A stretch of DNA of 7,688 nt, from assembly GCA_005883655.1 (NCBI GenBank), contig VBDA01000055.1, positions 1 to 7,688 on the forward strand, in the 5' to 3' direction. A program made the translations under genes and the position numbers. Positions within the stretch are counted from its first letter, which is position 1. Each line of letters begins with the position of its first letter. Under the pieces are notes generated by a model that saw only the letters and a program-made list of their open reading frames with translations, did not search any database and was not told where the DNA came from. Source of the DNA: Betaproteobacteria bacterium (GTDB taxonomy: Bacteria; Pseudomonadota; Gammaproteobacteria; Burkholderiales; Casimicrobiaceae). Below are positions 1 to 7,058 of this stretch, in pieces.

Positions 1-926
1 TCCCGGTTCCAGACCGCGTGTCCCACGTTGGAGTGGCCGAAGATTCCGCCGGCGGAAATGTTGGTCGATCCGGTCCAGACCGCCACCGGAATGTTCTTGT
101 GCACGAGCACGATGAACTTGTTATGCCGGATGCCGGCGCGGGATTTCTGTGGCTGGCATATGCCACCGATCCCGGTTGCGGCGATCATCGTCTCGTTCTC
201 GGCCTTGTATGACTGTGCCTCATAGCGGATCTGAACGTCCGCGCCGGCCGCCGCGGCCTTGCCGAAGGCCTCTCCGACGGGCGGGTAGCGGAACTCGTAC
301 AGCATCGCGCGAAGCTTGAAGTCTGCCGCATCGGGACCCGCGGCTCGGGCGATGAACGCAAGCAACGCCTCGAACAGCCCGCGCGAGAGCCAGACCATCT
401 GGGCAGACGCCGGTTTGGTCTGATCGGGCAGCGTTTTACCAAACGTTCGCGCGTACGCTTGCGAGCCGGCGACGCCGCGGTTGAAATGAATATCGTGGCG
501 CGTGTCGTTCACAGCCGTGTCACCGCCCTGCTCGTCTTCGGTCCTGATCTCGACGGCGGTCGACGAAGCATCATCGATCTCGATGAGATTCGGTTTGCCG
601 TAGAGGGGCACGACTCGATAACGGTAGGTCGTGCTCGGGTTGGCGATGTAGTCGCCCCATTGAAAGGACTGCACCGGGTGTTCGGACGTCGGGACCGGTG
701 AGCCCGGCGGCAGCCCCTCGTCCTTGAACCTGAATCGCTTGATACCCCGCAGCCAGAAGCGCTCGAAGATGACGCCGGCCGCAAGCTCAGTGCGCTCGAT
801 CGCAAACCCGAGAAGCTTCAGGCGTTTGGCCTCTTGTCCTGGCACGAAATCCCAGGCCAGCGTGACGACATGCAGCCCGGCGATAGCGCGGACTGCAAGC
901 ACTGCTCCCACATTAATGTTACGCAT
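1..926 (-). CDS. Phospholipase D-like domain protein (3' end missing)
   Basis: The frame is open for 308 codons from the ATG at 926 down to base 1, so the C-terminus lies outside the window. Residues about 15-130 look beta-rich (VVTLAWDF, TTYRYRVVPLYG), like an Ig/fibronectin-type module. From about residue 185 a phospholipase D-like fold is suggested, with AQMVWLSRGLFEALLAFI and then HNKF at 268-271 followed by GSTNIS at 286-291. H268 and K270 fit the HxK part of an HKD motif and GSTN fits its downstream GS-N part, but the usual Asp position (275) is Val. The second half-site would be off the edge. The family hydrolyses phosphodiester bonds in lipids or nucleic acids; which substrate applies here cannot be told. 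No signal peptide is visible. A GGGAGG ribosome-binding site lies at 934-939, seven bases before the ATG. It follows the C11 peptidase gene by 42 bases, probably as the second gene of an operon. The PLD-like assignment is fairly safe; activity is unproven. Confidence 0.82.
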   Translation of the reverse strand, partial: MRNINVGAVLAVRAIAGLHVVTLAWDFVPGQEAKRLKLLGFAIERTELAAGVIFERFWLRGIKRFRFKDEGLPPGSPVPTSEHPVQSFQWGDYIANPSTTYRYRVVPLYGKPNLIEIDDASSTAVEIRTEDEQGGDTAVNDTRHDIHFNRGVAGSQAYARTFGKTLPDQTKPASAQMVWLSRGLFEALLAFIARAAGPDAADFKLRAMLYEFRYPPVGEAFGKAAAAGADVQIRYEAQSYKAENETMIAATGIGGICQPQKSRAGIRHNKFIVLVHKNIPVAVWTGSTNISAGGIFGHSNVGHAVWNR

Positions 927-968
927 CGACCATCCTCCCGCCCGCGCACGTCGCGGCAAACAAAGCGG

Positions 969-2327
<1,359 letters not shown>

Positions 2328-2332
2328 GTTCG

Positions 2333-2337
2333 CTCCT
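2333..2337 (-). promoter_or_regulatory. Ribosome-binding site of the C11 peptidase gene
   Basis: On the minus strand AGGAG precedes the ATG at 2327 by five bases. It supports that start. No convincing -35/-10 pair was found in the short space between this site and the terminator of the upstream gene (2338-2405). Confidence 0.7.
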
Positions 2338-2405
2338 GCTTTAGTCGGATCGGTTCACAAGACCTCTTCGAACGCACGCGACCCCAAGTCGAGACCGGCA
2401 TTATT

Positions 2406-2437
2406 ACAAAAAGAAAGCGGCCCCAAAGAGCCGCTTT
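2406..2437 (-). terminator. Rho-independent terminator of the crystallin/glycine-zipper gene
   Basis: A perfect 8-bp stem AAAGCGGC (2414-2421) pairs with GCCGCTTT (2430-2437) around an 8-base loop. Read on the minus strand the stem is followed by CTTTTTG, a U-tract in RNA. It lies 24 bases after the stop codon of the leftward gene ending at 2462, the correct place and direction for that gene. It also insulates the C11 peptidase gene further left, implying that gene has its own promoter between 2328 and 2405. Confidence 0.85.
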
Positions 2438-2461
2438 GAGTTACCTACTTGCGCTCCTGCA

Positions 2462-3250
2462 CTACCAGCGCGGTTCACCGTTGCCGTTGACCGGAACTGT
2501 CTGCCCCGGGGGCGCGCTCATTTGAACGCGATGTTCTACGCCACGGAAATTGTAGGTGACATCCCAGTAATCCGGCCGGCCGCTGGGGACGTTCTGACAG
2601 TGCTGAACGTTTTGGCCATAGCCGTAGCTGCCTCCACCCGTATTGGCGCCGATAGCCGCGCCGGCGACCGCGCCGCCGGCAGTGGCAACGTCTCTGCCTC
2701 GTCCGCCTCCGACCTGGTGACCGAGAACGCCGCCGATGATCGCGCCAGCGATCGCACCGGGGACATTGGCGTCACCGCCGACGCGTTCACGCTCCACCCA
2801 GCAACGCTGCTCCGGCGGACCGACTACTGCGCGCACCGAAGTGACCTGCGCGTCGTAAAGCCGCTCGCTCGGGCGTTGCCGGTATTCGTAGGCGGGCTCC
2901 GCAAGCGGTGGGGGCACCTCGTTCTCGTACGCTACGCGATTGACGGGCCGCACCGAGGAAATCCGGGCATCCATCCCCATCCCGCGAAGCGTATCGTAAC
3001 TTCCCCGCCGCAGGACCGTGCAGCGCCCTTCGAATCGCGCGTCCTCGCATACTTCCCAGCGGCCGCCTTCGACGACTGCGGACCGCGCGCGGTCGTTGAA
3101 TCCAGTAGGCTCGAAGTTCCAGACCGTGTTGTCTACCCTGAAGGCGCGGCCGCGGAATCCCTCACCTTCGTAAAATGTAACCTGTGCCGCTGCTTGGGTG
3201 GCGCAGCAAATCGCCGCCACGCCAAATAAAGTCTTGAATGTCAGGTGCAT
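2462..3250 (-). CDS. Exported beta/gamma-crystallin and glycine-zipper protein
   Basis: The 262-residue product starts with a Sec signal peptide (MHLTFK, a hydrophobic core, then ATQAAAQ), with cleavage likely near residue 22. The Cys pair at 15-16 does not fit a lipobox, because position -1 is Ile or Cys. Residues 23-102 form two consecutive Greek-key motifs of the beta/gamma-crystallin type (VTFYEGEGFRGR... and WEVCEDARFEGRC...), each ending in a Ser-containing loop (NDRARS, DARISS) that resembles, imperfectly, the calcium-binding motif of microbial crystallins. A linker (103-160) leads to a Gly/Ala segment (164-206; GAIAGAIIGG, GGAVAGAAIG) typical of the glycine-zipper 2TM domain seen in 17-kDa surface antigen-type proteins. 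The C-terminal tail has the YWDVTYNFRGVEHRV pattern. The mature part has four cysteines (68, 77, 150, 218), so disulphides are possible. The ribosome-binding site is nearly perfect. Likely an outer-envelope structural or stress protein; the exact function is unknown. Confidence 0.88.
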   Translation of the reverse strand: MHLTFKTLFGVAAICCATQAAAQVTFYEGEGFRGRAFRVDNTVWNFEPTGFNDRARSAVVEGGRWEVCEDARFEGRCTVLRRGSYDTLRGMGMDARISSVRPVNRVAYENEVPPPLAEPAYEYRQRPSERLYDAQVTSVRAVVGPPEQRCWVERERVGGDANVPGAIAGAIIGGVLGHQVGGGRGRDVATAGGAVAGAAIGANTGGGSYGYGQNVQHCQNVPSGRPDYWDVTYNFRGVEHRVQMSAPPGQTVPVNGNGEPRW

Positions 3251-3254
3251 GGAA

Positions 3255-3262
3255 ACCTCCTT
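3255..3262 (-). promoter_or_regulatory. Strong ribosome-binding site of the crystallin/glycine-zipper gene
   Basis: The minus strand reads AAGGAGGT, a full match to the anti-Shine-Dalgarno complement, four bases before the ATG at 3250. This fixes the start and predicts efficient translation, fitting an abundant envelope protein. Confidence 0.85.
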
Positions 3263-3332
3263 GTTTGATCCGCTGAACCGGAGCTCAACAGAAACATAGT
3301 AACGCGCATAGACCTGTTGAGGTTGTCAGCGG

Positions 3333-3361
3333 TTGACGGAAAAATCTGTAGGACAAATACT
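3333..3361 (+). promoter_or_regulatory. Predicted sigma70-type promoter of the ankyrin-repeat gene
   Basis: TTGACG (3333-3338) matches the -35 consensus at five of six positions. After exactly 17 bases comes AATACT (3356-3361), matching the -10 at four of six. Transcription would begin near 3368, giving a leader of about 20 bases before the GTG at 3389. A TTG at 3317 in the same frame lies upstream of this promoter and so is not a plausible start. The divergent crystallin gene must have its promoter in the same gap (3263-3388), but no clear hexamer pair was seen for it. Confidence 0.6.
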
Positions 3362-3388
3362 GACGCCTGTCGAAAAGGACCACAAACC

Positions 3389-4453
3389 GTGAAACACTTC
3401 AATCGATTGGAATCGGCCGCTCTCCTTACCTTGCTTTTTGCAACAGCGCTCAATGTGCAAAACGCACAGGCCGCGAGCCCCTCCGACCTGTACGCTCGCG
3501 CCAAGCGCGCGATTGCGTCCGGTACCGTGGTTCCGGAGCGCGATCTCGCGCCACTAATCGCGGTGCTACGCGGACCGTCGTCGGACGAGGACCTGCGCAG
3601 CGCGATCGACAAGATCGAAACACTGGCCGATGCCAGCGGGTCGAGCCCGGCGGAGGTCAAGCACTATCTGCTCGAGCAATCGACGCCGCTGCTGTTGAAC
3701 ATCGCCGCGACCGGACCTTCGGTATTTGCGCGCGGCGATGCGGTGACGGCGTTGCGCGACATGGGCGCCTCGCGCGCGGTGCTGGATCAGGCCGCAACGA
3801 TTGCCGAGCACGATGGTGACGATTACGTGCGAAGCCGCGCAGAGATCCTCCGCAACTTCATGAAGTCGATGCCGGCGGCAGGCGCCGCGGCGGATGTCAA
3901 ATCCGGCGGCCCGCGAGAGCAGTTGGCAGTCGCGGCGCTGAAAAAGCGCAAGCTCGGCATATCCGCGGATCAGCTGCGACGTTCGTCACTCGAGGGCAAT
4001 GCCGCCGACGTCCAGGCTTTGCTCGATGCCGGTGTCAACGTCAACAGCGGCAGCGGCCTATCCGACAGCGCGCTCTACTTCGCCGTGTTTTCCGGCTGCG
4101 GCGGCAAGCAGGGCGAGAGCGAGGGCAACGTCGAGACCGTCAACGTATTGATCGCCGCCGGCGCCGACGTCAAGCGCAAGGACGACAACGGCAACAACAT
4201 CTTGATGAGCGCAGCACAGATGTGCGGACCCAGAATCGTCACGGCACTGATCGCCGCCGGCGCCGACATCAAGCTCACCAATGGCAGTGGCATGACGCCG
4301 CTGGGGATGTCCTTGCTCATGCATCACCCGGAATCGGCGGAAGTCCTGGTGAGCAAAGGCGCTCGACTGAACGCGAGCCAGGCGCAGATGCTCAACGCAT
4401 CGGTGACCGATCCACGCTCCAAGGCGATCATTCAGCGCGCGTCCGGAAAGTAA
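3389..4453 (+). CDS. Exported ankyrin-repeat protein
   Basis: Starting at the GTG at 3389 gives 354 residues with a clean Sec signal peptide: VKHFNR, a hydrophobic core (LLTLLFATAL) and NAQA before a likely cut at residue 28. AAAAGGA at 3373-3379 can serve as a ribosome-binding site. The frame also extends back to a TTG at 3317, but that adds 24 polar residues before the signal peptide and lies upstream of the promoter. Residues 30-165 are hydrophilic and helical, possibly HEAT-like (DAVTALRDMG, YVRSRAEILRNFM). Residues about 193-345 carry four or so ankyrin repeats (SLEGNAADVQALLDAGVNVN, VNVLIAAGADVKRKDDNG, VTALIAAGADIKLTNGSG, and a degenerate last one). Ankyrin repeats bind other proteins. 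Export points to a periplasmic partner, which cannot be named from the sequence. Cys237 and Cys279 sit at matching places in neighbouring repeats. The convergent gene to the right ends at 4508. Confidence 0.87.
   Translation: MKHFNRLESAALLTLLFATALNVQNAQAASPSDLYARAKRAIASGTVVPERDLAPLIAVLRGPSSDEDLRSAIDKIETLADASGSSPAEVKHYLLEQSTPLLLNIAATGPSVFARGDAVTALRDMGASRAVLDQAATIAEHDGDDYVRSRAEILRNFMKSMPAAGAAADVKSGGPREQLAVAALKKRKLGISADQLRRSSLEGNAADVQALLDAGVNVNSGSGLSDSALYFAVFSGCGGKQGESEGNVETVNVLIAAGADVKRKDDNGNNILMSAAQMCGPRIVTALIAAGADIKLTNGSGMTPLGMSLLMHHPESAEVLVSKGARLNASQAQMLNASVTDPRSKAIIQRASGK
4150..4174 (+). repeat. Intragenic direct repeat, copy 1 (ankyrin unit)
   Basis: This 25-base stretch encodes IAAGADVK and recurs at 4249-4273 with a single mismatch (24 of 25 identical). 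The offset is 99 bases, which is 33 codons, exactly one ankyrin unit. It records a fairly recent duplication or gene conversion between neighbouring repeats, or strong codon-level constraint. Confidence 0.8.
4249..4273 (+). repeat. Intragenic direct repeat, copy 2 (ankyrin unit)
   Basis: Second copy of the 25-base stretch at 4150-4174, encoding IAAGADIK. The single difference turns a Val codon into an Ile codon. Confidence 0.8.
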
Positions 4454-4488
4454 CGAACGCTCGACCGGTCGGAACGTTGAGCGCGCCT

Positions 4489-4513
4489 GCCGCGACTGCG
4501 GCCGGAATTATTT
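4489..4513 (+). terminator. Possible weak terminator for the ankyrin-repeat gene
   Basis: A small hairpin, GCCGC (4489-4493) with GCGGC (4498-4502) and a 4-base loop, is followed by the A/T-rich AATTATTT. It lies in the gap between two convergent genes and overlaps the stop codon of the leftward one. A second inverted pair, CGCTC (4458-4462) and GAGCG (4479-4483), sits just upstream with a 10-bp palindrome CGACCGGTCG (4462-4471) between its arms. The stem is short and there is no true T-tract, so this is a tentative call. Confidence 0.3.
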
Positions 4514-4870
4514 GGCGCTTCGCAGCTTGCGGATCGTTTCGGCGTCTATGGTGCCGGTCGGGGGGAGCTTGTTATCGCTCTGGAATTTCTTGAGTGCCTC
4601 GATTGTCCTTGGGCCGCTCACGCCATCGATGGTACCAAGCTTGTAACCCAGCTCGTTCAAGCGTTCCTGCATCTCGAAGACCGTCATACCTTCGACGCTG
4701 ACCGCCGGCTCCGGTTGCTGCGTGGCCGCCGGTGCCGGCTGGGGACGCGAAGGTTGCGGCGGCGGCGTGGCTCGGGGTGCGCTGCTTGGGGTTTCCGGCG
4801 CACCAGCGCAACCCGCGAGGAGCAAGGCGCCGACAAACAGCACTGACAGTGACTTGTGCAGGTGTCTCAT
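4508..4870 (-). CDS. Small lipoprotein with peptidoglycan-binding domain
   Basis: The 120-residue product begins with a lipoprotein signal peptide (MRHLHKSLSV, hydrophobic stretch, lipobox LLAG-Cys21). Residue 22 is Ala, not Asp, so transport to the outer membrane by Lol is expected. Residues 24-57 are a flexible Pro/Ala/Gln-rich linker. Residues 62-118 are one PG_binding_1 domain, with VFEMQERLNELGY, then DGVSGPRTIEALKKFQ and LPPTGTIDAETIRKL, the usual three-helix pattern. The protein probably tethers the outer membrane to peptidoglycan, or docks an enzyme there; it has no catalytic domain of its own. The same frame is open further upstream, but the lipobox position and the G-rich ribosome-binding site (AAAGGGGGG, 4875-4883) fix the start at 4870. 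It lies 59 bases downstream of the channel gene on the same strand and may be co-transcribed with it. Confidence 0.9.
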   Translation of the reverse strand: MRHLHKSLSVLFVGALLLAGCAGAPETPSSAPRATPPPQPSRPQPAPAATQQPEPAVSVEGMTVFEMQERLNELGYKLGTIDGVSGPRTIEALKKFQSDNKLPPTGTIDAETIRKLRSAK

Positions 4871-4929
4871 GGTGCCCCCCTTTATAGTGGCGCAACGTGG
4901 CGACGCTGATTTTACACCGTCTTTAGTCC

Positions 4930-5505
4930 CTACTTCACAAGTTGATGCTCGATCCGCGGGTCGGGTATGAGCCACATGATGGCGACCACGACGTAGATCG
5001 CGCAGGCGACCAGGGGATTCACAAACGCGAGCGCAATCGCTATCGCGTACAGGACTACCGACGCAATGCCTTTGTAGTCCCTGCCCAGTGCCCGCGCCAG
5101 CGTCGAGTCCTTGCCATGCTCCGCGACCAGGATGCGAGCCAGAATGTAATACGCGACACCGGCCATGAGCAGCACCGCGCCGTAGAGCGCGACGGGCACG
5201 GCGGCAAACTGGTTTTCGCTCATCCAGCCGGTGACGAATGGCACCAATGACAACCAGAACAGCAGATGGAGGTTGGCCCAAAGCACGCCGCCCGAGACAT
5301 GCTGAACGGCGTGCAGCATGTGATGGTGGTTGTTCCAATAGATGCCCACGAAGACATAGCTGAGCACATAGCTCAGGAACACCGGAATCGACGGCAAGAG
5401 TGCCGGCAACTCGATGCCATGTGGCACTTTTAGCTCCAGCACCATGACGGTGATGATCACGGCGATCACGCCGTCACTGAACGCCTCCAGCCGACCTTTA
5501 CCCAT
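4930..5505 (-). CDS. TMEM175-family potassium channel (DUF1211)
   Basis: From the ATG at 5505 the product is 191 residues long. It opens with MGKGRLEAFSDGVIAV, the conserved first-helix motif of TMEM175 proteins (FSDGV at residues 9-13). About six membrane segments can be placed: 7-27, 38-58, 74-92, 103-124, 146-163 and 165-181. A polar WNNHHHMLH patch (57-65) follows the second, as in the family. Bacterial members form tetrameric potassium-permeable channels in the inner membrane that lack the classical TVGYG filter; the filter is made by hydrophobic residues of the first helix. The frame can be extended to a TTG at 5532, but the GAGGG site at 5511-5515 lies five bases before 5505 and the conserved motif begins there, so 5505 is preferred. 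It is divergent from the M20 peptidase gene across a 134-base gap. Confidence 0.92.
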   Translation of the reverse strand: MGKGRLEAFSDGVIAVIITVMVLELKVPHGIELPALLPSIPVFLSYVLSYVFVGIYWNNHHHMLHAVQHVSGGVLWANLHLLFWLSLVPFVTGWMSENQFAAVPVALYGAVLLMAGVAYYILARILVAEHGKDSTLARALGRDYKGIASVVLYAIAIALAFVNPLVACAIYVVVAIMWLIPDPRIEHQLVK

Positions 5506-5510
5506 CGGTT

Positions 5511-5515
5511 CCCTC
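5511..5515 (-). promoter_or_regulatory. Ribosome-binding site deciding the channel gene start
   Basis: GAGGG on the minus strand lies five bases before the ATG at 5505 and would be inside the coding region if the upstream TTG at 5532 were used. It supports the shorter, 191-residue protein. Confidence 0.7.
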
Positions 5516-5543
5516 GTCTGAAAACGGGCCAAGACGGAAATGT

Positions 5544-5555
5544 AACACCGGTGTT
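5544..5555. promoter_or_regulatory. Perfect 12-bp palindrome in a divergent intergenic gap
   Basis: AACACCGGTGTT is a perfect palindrome lying 39 bases before the channel gene start and 85 bases before the peptidase start. Its place in a gap that must hold two divergent promoters makes an operator possible. No regulator gene is in the window and no clear -35/-10 pair was found, so the role is open. Confidence 0.3.
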
Positions 5556-5639
5556 CCGGCGACGGTCTGGCGCGGATCCCGCACGTTGCTGCATACTCCG
5601 CCGTTGGCGCAGCACTGACACCATACCAAGGCTCTCGCC

Positions 5640-7058
5640 GTGAACCCCGAGCACCTTCTCTCCGCTATCTCGATTCAATGGGACGCCGAGATCGTCCCGC
5701 AGCTCACCGAGTACATTCGCATTCCGGCCAAGTCGCCTCATTTCGATCCGCAATGGGAAGTCAATGGTCACATCGAGCGCGCAATCCGGCTTGCGGAAGC
5801 GTGGGTGGGAAAGCAGCCCGTTCGCGGCCTGACATTCGAGATCGTGCGTCTTCCCGGCCGCACCCCTCTGCTGTATTTCGACGTTGCCGGCACCGGCGGT
5901 CGCAGCGTGCTGTTGTACGGCCACCTGGACAAGCAGCCGGAGATGGTCGGCTGGCGCGAAGGCTTCGGACCCTGGGATCCACTGCTCGAGAACGGCAAGC
6001 TGTACGGTCGCGGCAGCGCCGATGATGGCTATGCCGTATTCGCGGCGCTGGCCGCCATCGGCGCGCTGCAGGCGCAGGGGATCGCGCATTCGCGCTGCAT
6101 CGGCATGATCGAGACTTGCGAAGAAAGCGGCAGCTACGACCTTCCGGCGTATCTCGACGCACTCGCGCCGCGAATGGGAAAGGTCGATTTCGTGGTGGGT
6201 CTCGACTCCGGTTGCGGCGACTACGAGCGGCTGTGGGCGACGACCTCGCTGCGCGGCTTGGCCGGCGGCCGCTTGACAGTGGAAGTGCTGACCGAGGGCG
6301 TGCACTCGGGCGATGCGAGCGGCATTGTTCCGTCGTCGTTTCGCATCGCCCGCAAGCTTCTCGACCGGATCGAGGACGCGGCGACCGGCCATGTCCTGCC
6401 CTCCGAATTTCACGCGCCGATTCCGGCGGAGCGCGTCGAACAAGCCGGGCGCGCGGCGGAAATTCTCGGCGACATCGTGATCGGCAAGTATCCGTTCGCC
6501 GACGGGACGCAACCGATGGTCACCGACCGCGCCGAGGCTTTGCTCAATCGAACGTGGCGCCCTGCGCTTTCGGTCGTCGGCGCCGACGGGCTGCCGTCGA
6601 GCGCCAACGCAGGCAACGTGCTGCGCCCCCAAACCTCGCTCAAGCTTTCGCTGCGCTTGCCGCCGCCGATCGATGGCGACCACGCGTCGCAACATTTGAA
6701 GCGCTTACTCGAAGCCGATCCGCCGTACGGCGCGAACGTACACTTCGACCACGAGTCGGGCGCGACTGGCTGGAATGCGCCGCCGACACAGGCGTGGCTC
6801 GGCAGAGCCATCGACGAGGCGTCTTCATTGTTTTACGACAAGCCCGCCGCGGCGATGGGCGAAGGCGGAACGATCCCGTTCATGGCCATGCTCGGCAAGC
6901 ATTTTCCCGAGGCGCAGTTCCTGATTACCGGCGTCCTTGGCCCGCACGCCAACGCGCACGGACCCAACGAGTTCCTGCATGTTTCCTACGCCAAGAAATT
7001 GACTGCGTGCGTGGCCTTTGTGCTCGCCGCGCATGCCGGAGAAGGAGCACAAGGGTGA
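5640..7058 (+). CDS. M20-family zinc metallopeptidase (dipeptidase-like)
   Basis: The 472-residue protein has the full M20 active-site set: GHLDKQPE with metal ligand His95 and Asp97; GRGSADDG with bridging Asp128; ETCEESGS with catalytic Glu161 and ligand Glu162; Asp189 in GLDSG; and the C-terminal ligand His440 in NAHGPNE. EGVHSGDASGIVP (219-231) lies in the inserted dimerisation domain and contributes His222, as in carnosinase/Dug1-like dipeptidases. The family hydrolyses dipeptides or N-acyl amino acids with a two-zinc centre in the cytoplasm; there is no signal peptide. The architecture is closer to the carnosinase-like branch than to ArgE or DapE, but the substrate cannot be read from the sequence. 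The start is a GTG with AAGG at 5628-5631, eight bases upstream. Its TGA overlaps the GTG of the glutathione S-transferase gene, so the two are translationally coupled. Confidence 0.93.
   Translation: MNPEHLLSAISIQWDAEIVPQLTEYIRIPAKSPHFDPQWEVNGHIERAIRLAEAWVGKQPVRGLTFEIVRLPGRTPLLYFDVAGTGGRSVLLYGHLDKQPEMVGWREGFGPWDPLLENGKLYGRGSADDGYAVFAALAAIGALQAQGIAHSRCIGMIETCEESGSYDLPAYLDALAPRMGKVDFVVGLDSGCGDYERLWATTSLRGLAGGRLTVEVLTEGVHSGDASGIVPSSFRIARKLLDRIEDAATGHVLPSEFHAPIPAERVEQAGRAAEILGDIVIGKYPFADGTQPMVTDRAEALLNRTWRPALSVVGADGLPSSANAGNVLRPQTSLKLSLRLPPPIDGDHASQHLKRLLEADPPYGANVHFDHESGATGWNAPPTQAWLGRAIDEASSLFYDKPAAAMGEGGTIPFMAMLGKHFPEAQFLITGVLGPHANAHGPNEFLHVSYAKKLTACVAFVLAAHAGEGAQG
7042..7047 (+). promoter_or_regulatory. 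Ribosome-binding site of the glutathione S-transferase gene
   Basis: AAGGAG lies inside the last codons of the M20 peptidase gene, seven bases before the GTG at 7055. It fixes that start and allows re-initiation by ribosomes finishing the peptidase. Confidence 0.75.

Noticed and set aside
2331..2460. The 9-mer GCAGGAGCG (minus strand) appears both as the C11 ribosome-binding region (2331-2339) and just after the crystallin gene stop (2452-2460).
   Set aside because: No start codon with a sensible frame follows the second copy, and a single short repeat of a ribosome-binding-like sequence is expected by chance.
3317..3388. Upstream TTG start for the ankyrin-repeat protein.
   Set aside because: It would put 24 polar residues before a clean signal peptide and lies upstream of the predicted promoter. 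The GTG at 3389 is better.
4881..4886. TATAAA on the minus strand just before the lipoprotein ribosome-binding site, as a -10 element.
   Set aside because: Transcription would start inside the ribosome-binding site, and no -35-like hexamer lies 16-18 bases upstream.
4871..5338. Upstream extension of the lipoprotein frame.
   Set aside because: It overlaps most of the channel gene on the same strand in another frame, is Arg-rich, and would bury the lipoprotein signal peptide in the middle of a protein.
5466..6695. A 409-codon open frame on the minus strand opposite the M20 peptidase gene.
   Set aside because: Its product is rich in Arg, Ala, Gln and His with no recognisable motif, it lies antisense to a gene with every active-site residue intact, and it overlaps the start of the channel gene. 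It is a shadow of GC-rich codon use.
6116..7054. N-terminal extension of the transferase frame back into the peptidase gene, which would make a 521-residue fusion.
   Set aside because: The extension is an Arg-rich translation of the peptidase gene in another frame. The GST fold starts right at the GTG at 7055, which has its own ribosome-binding site.
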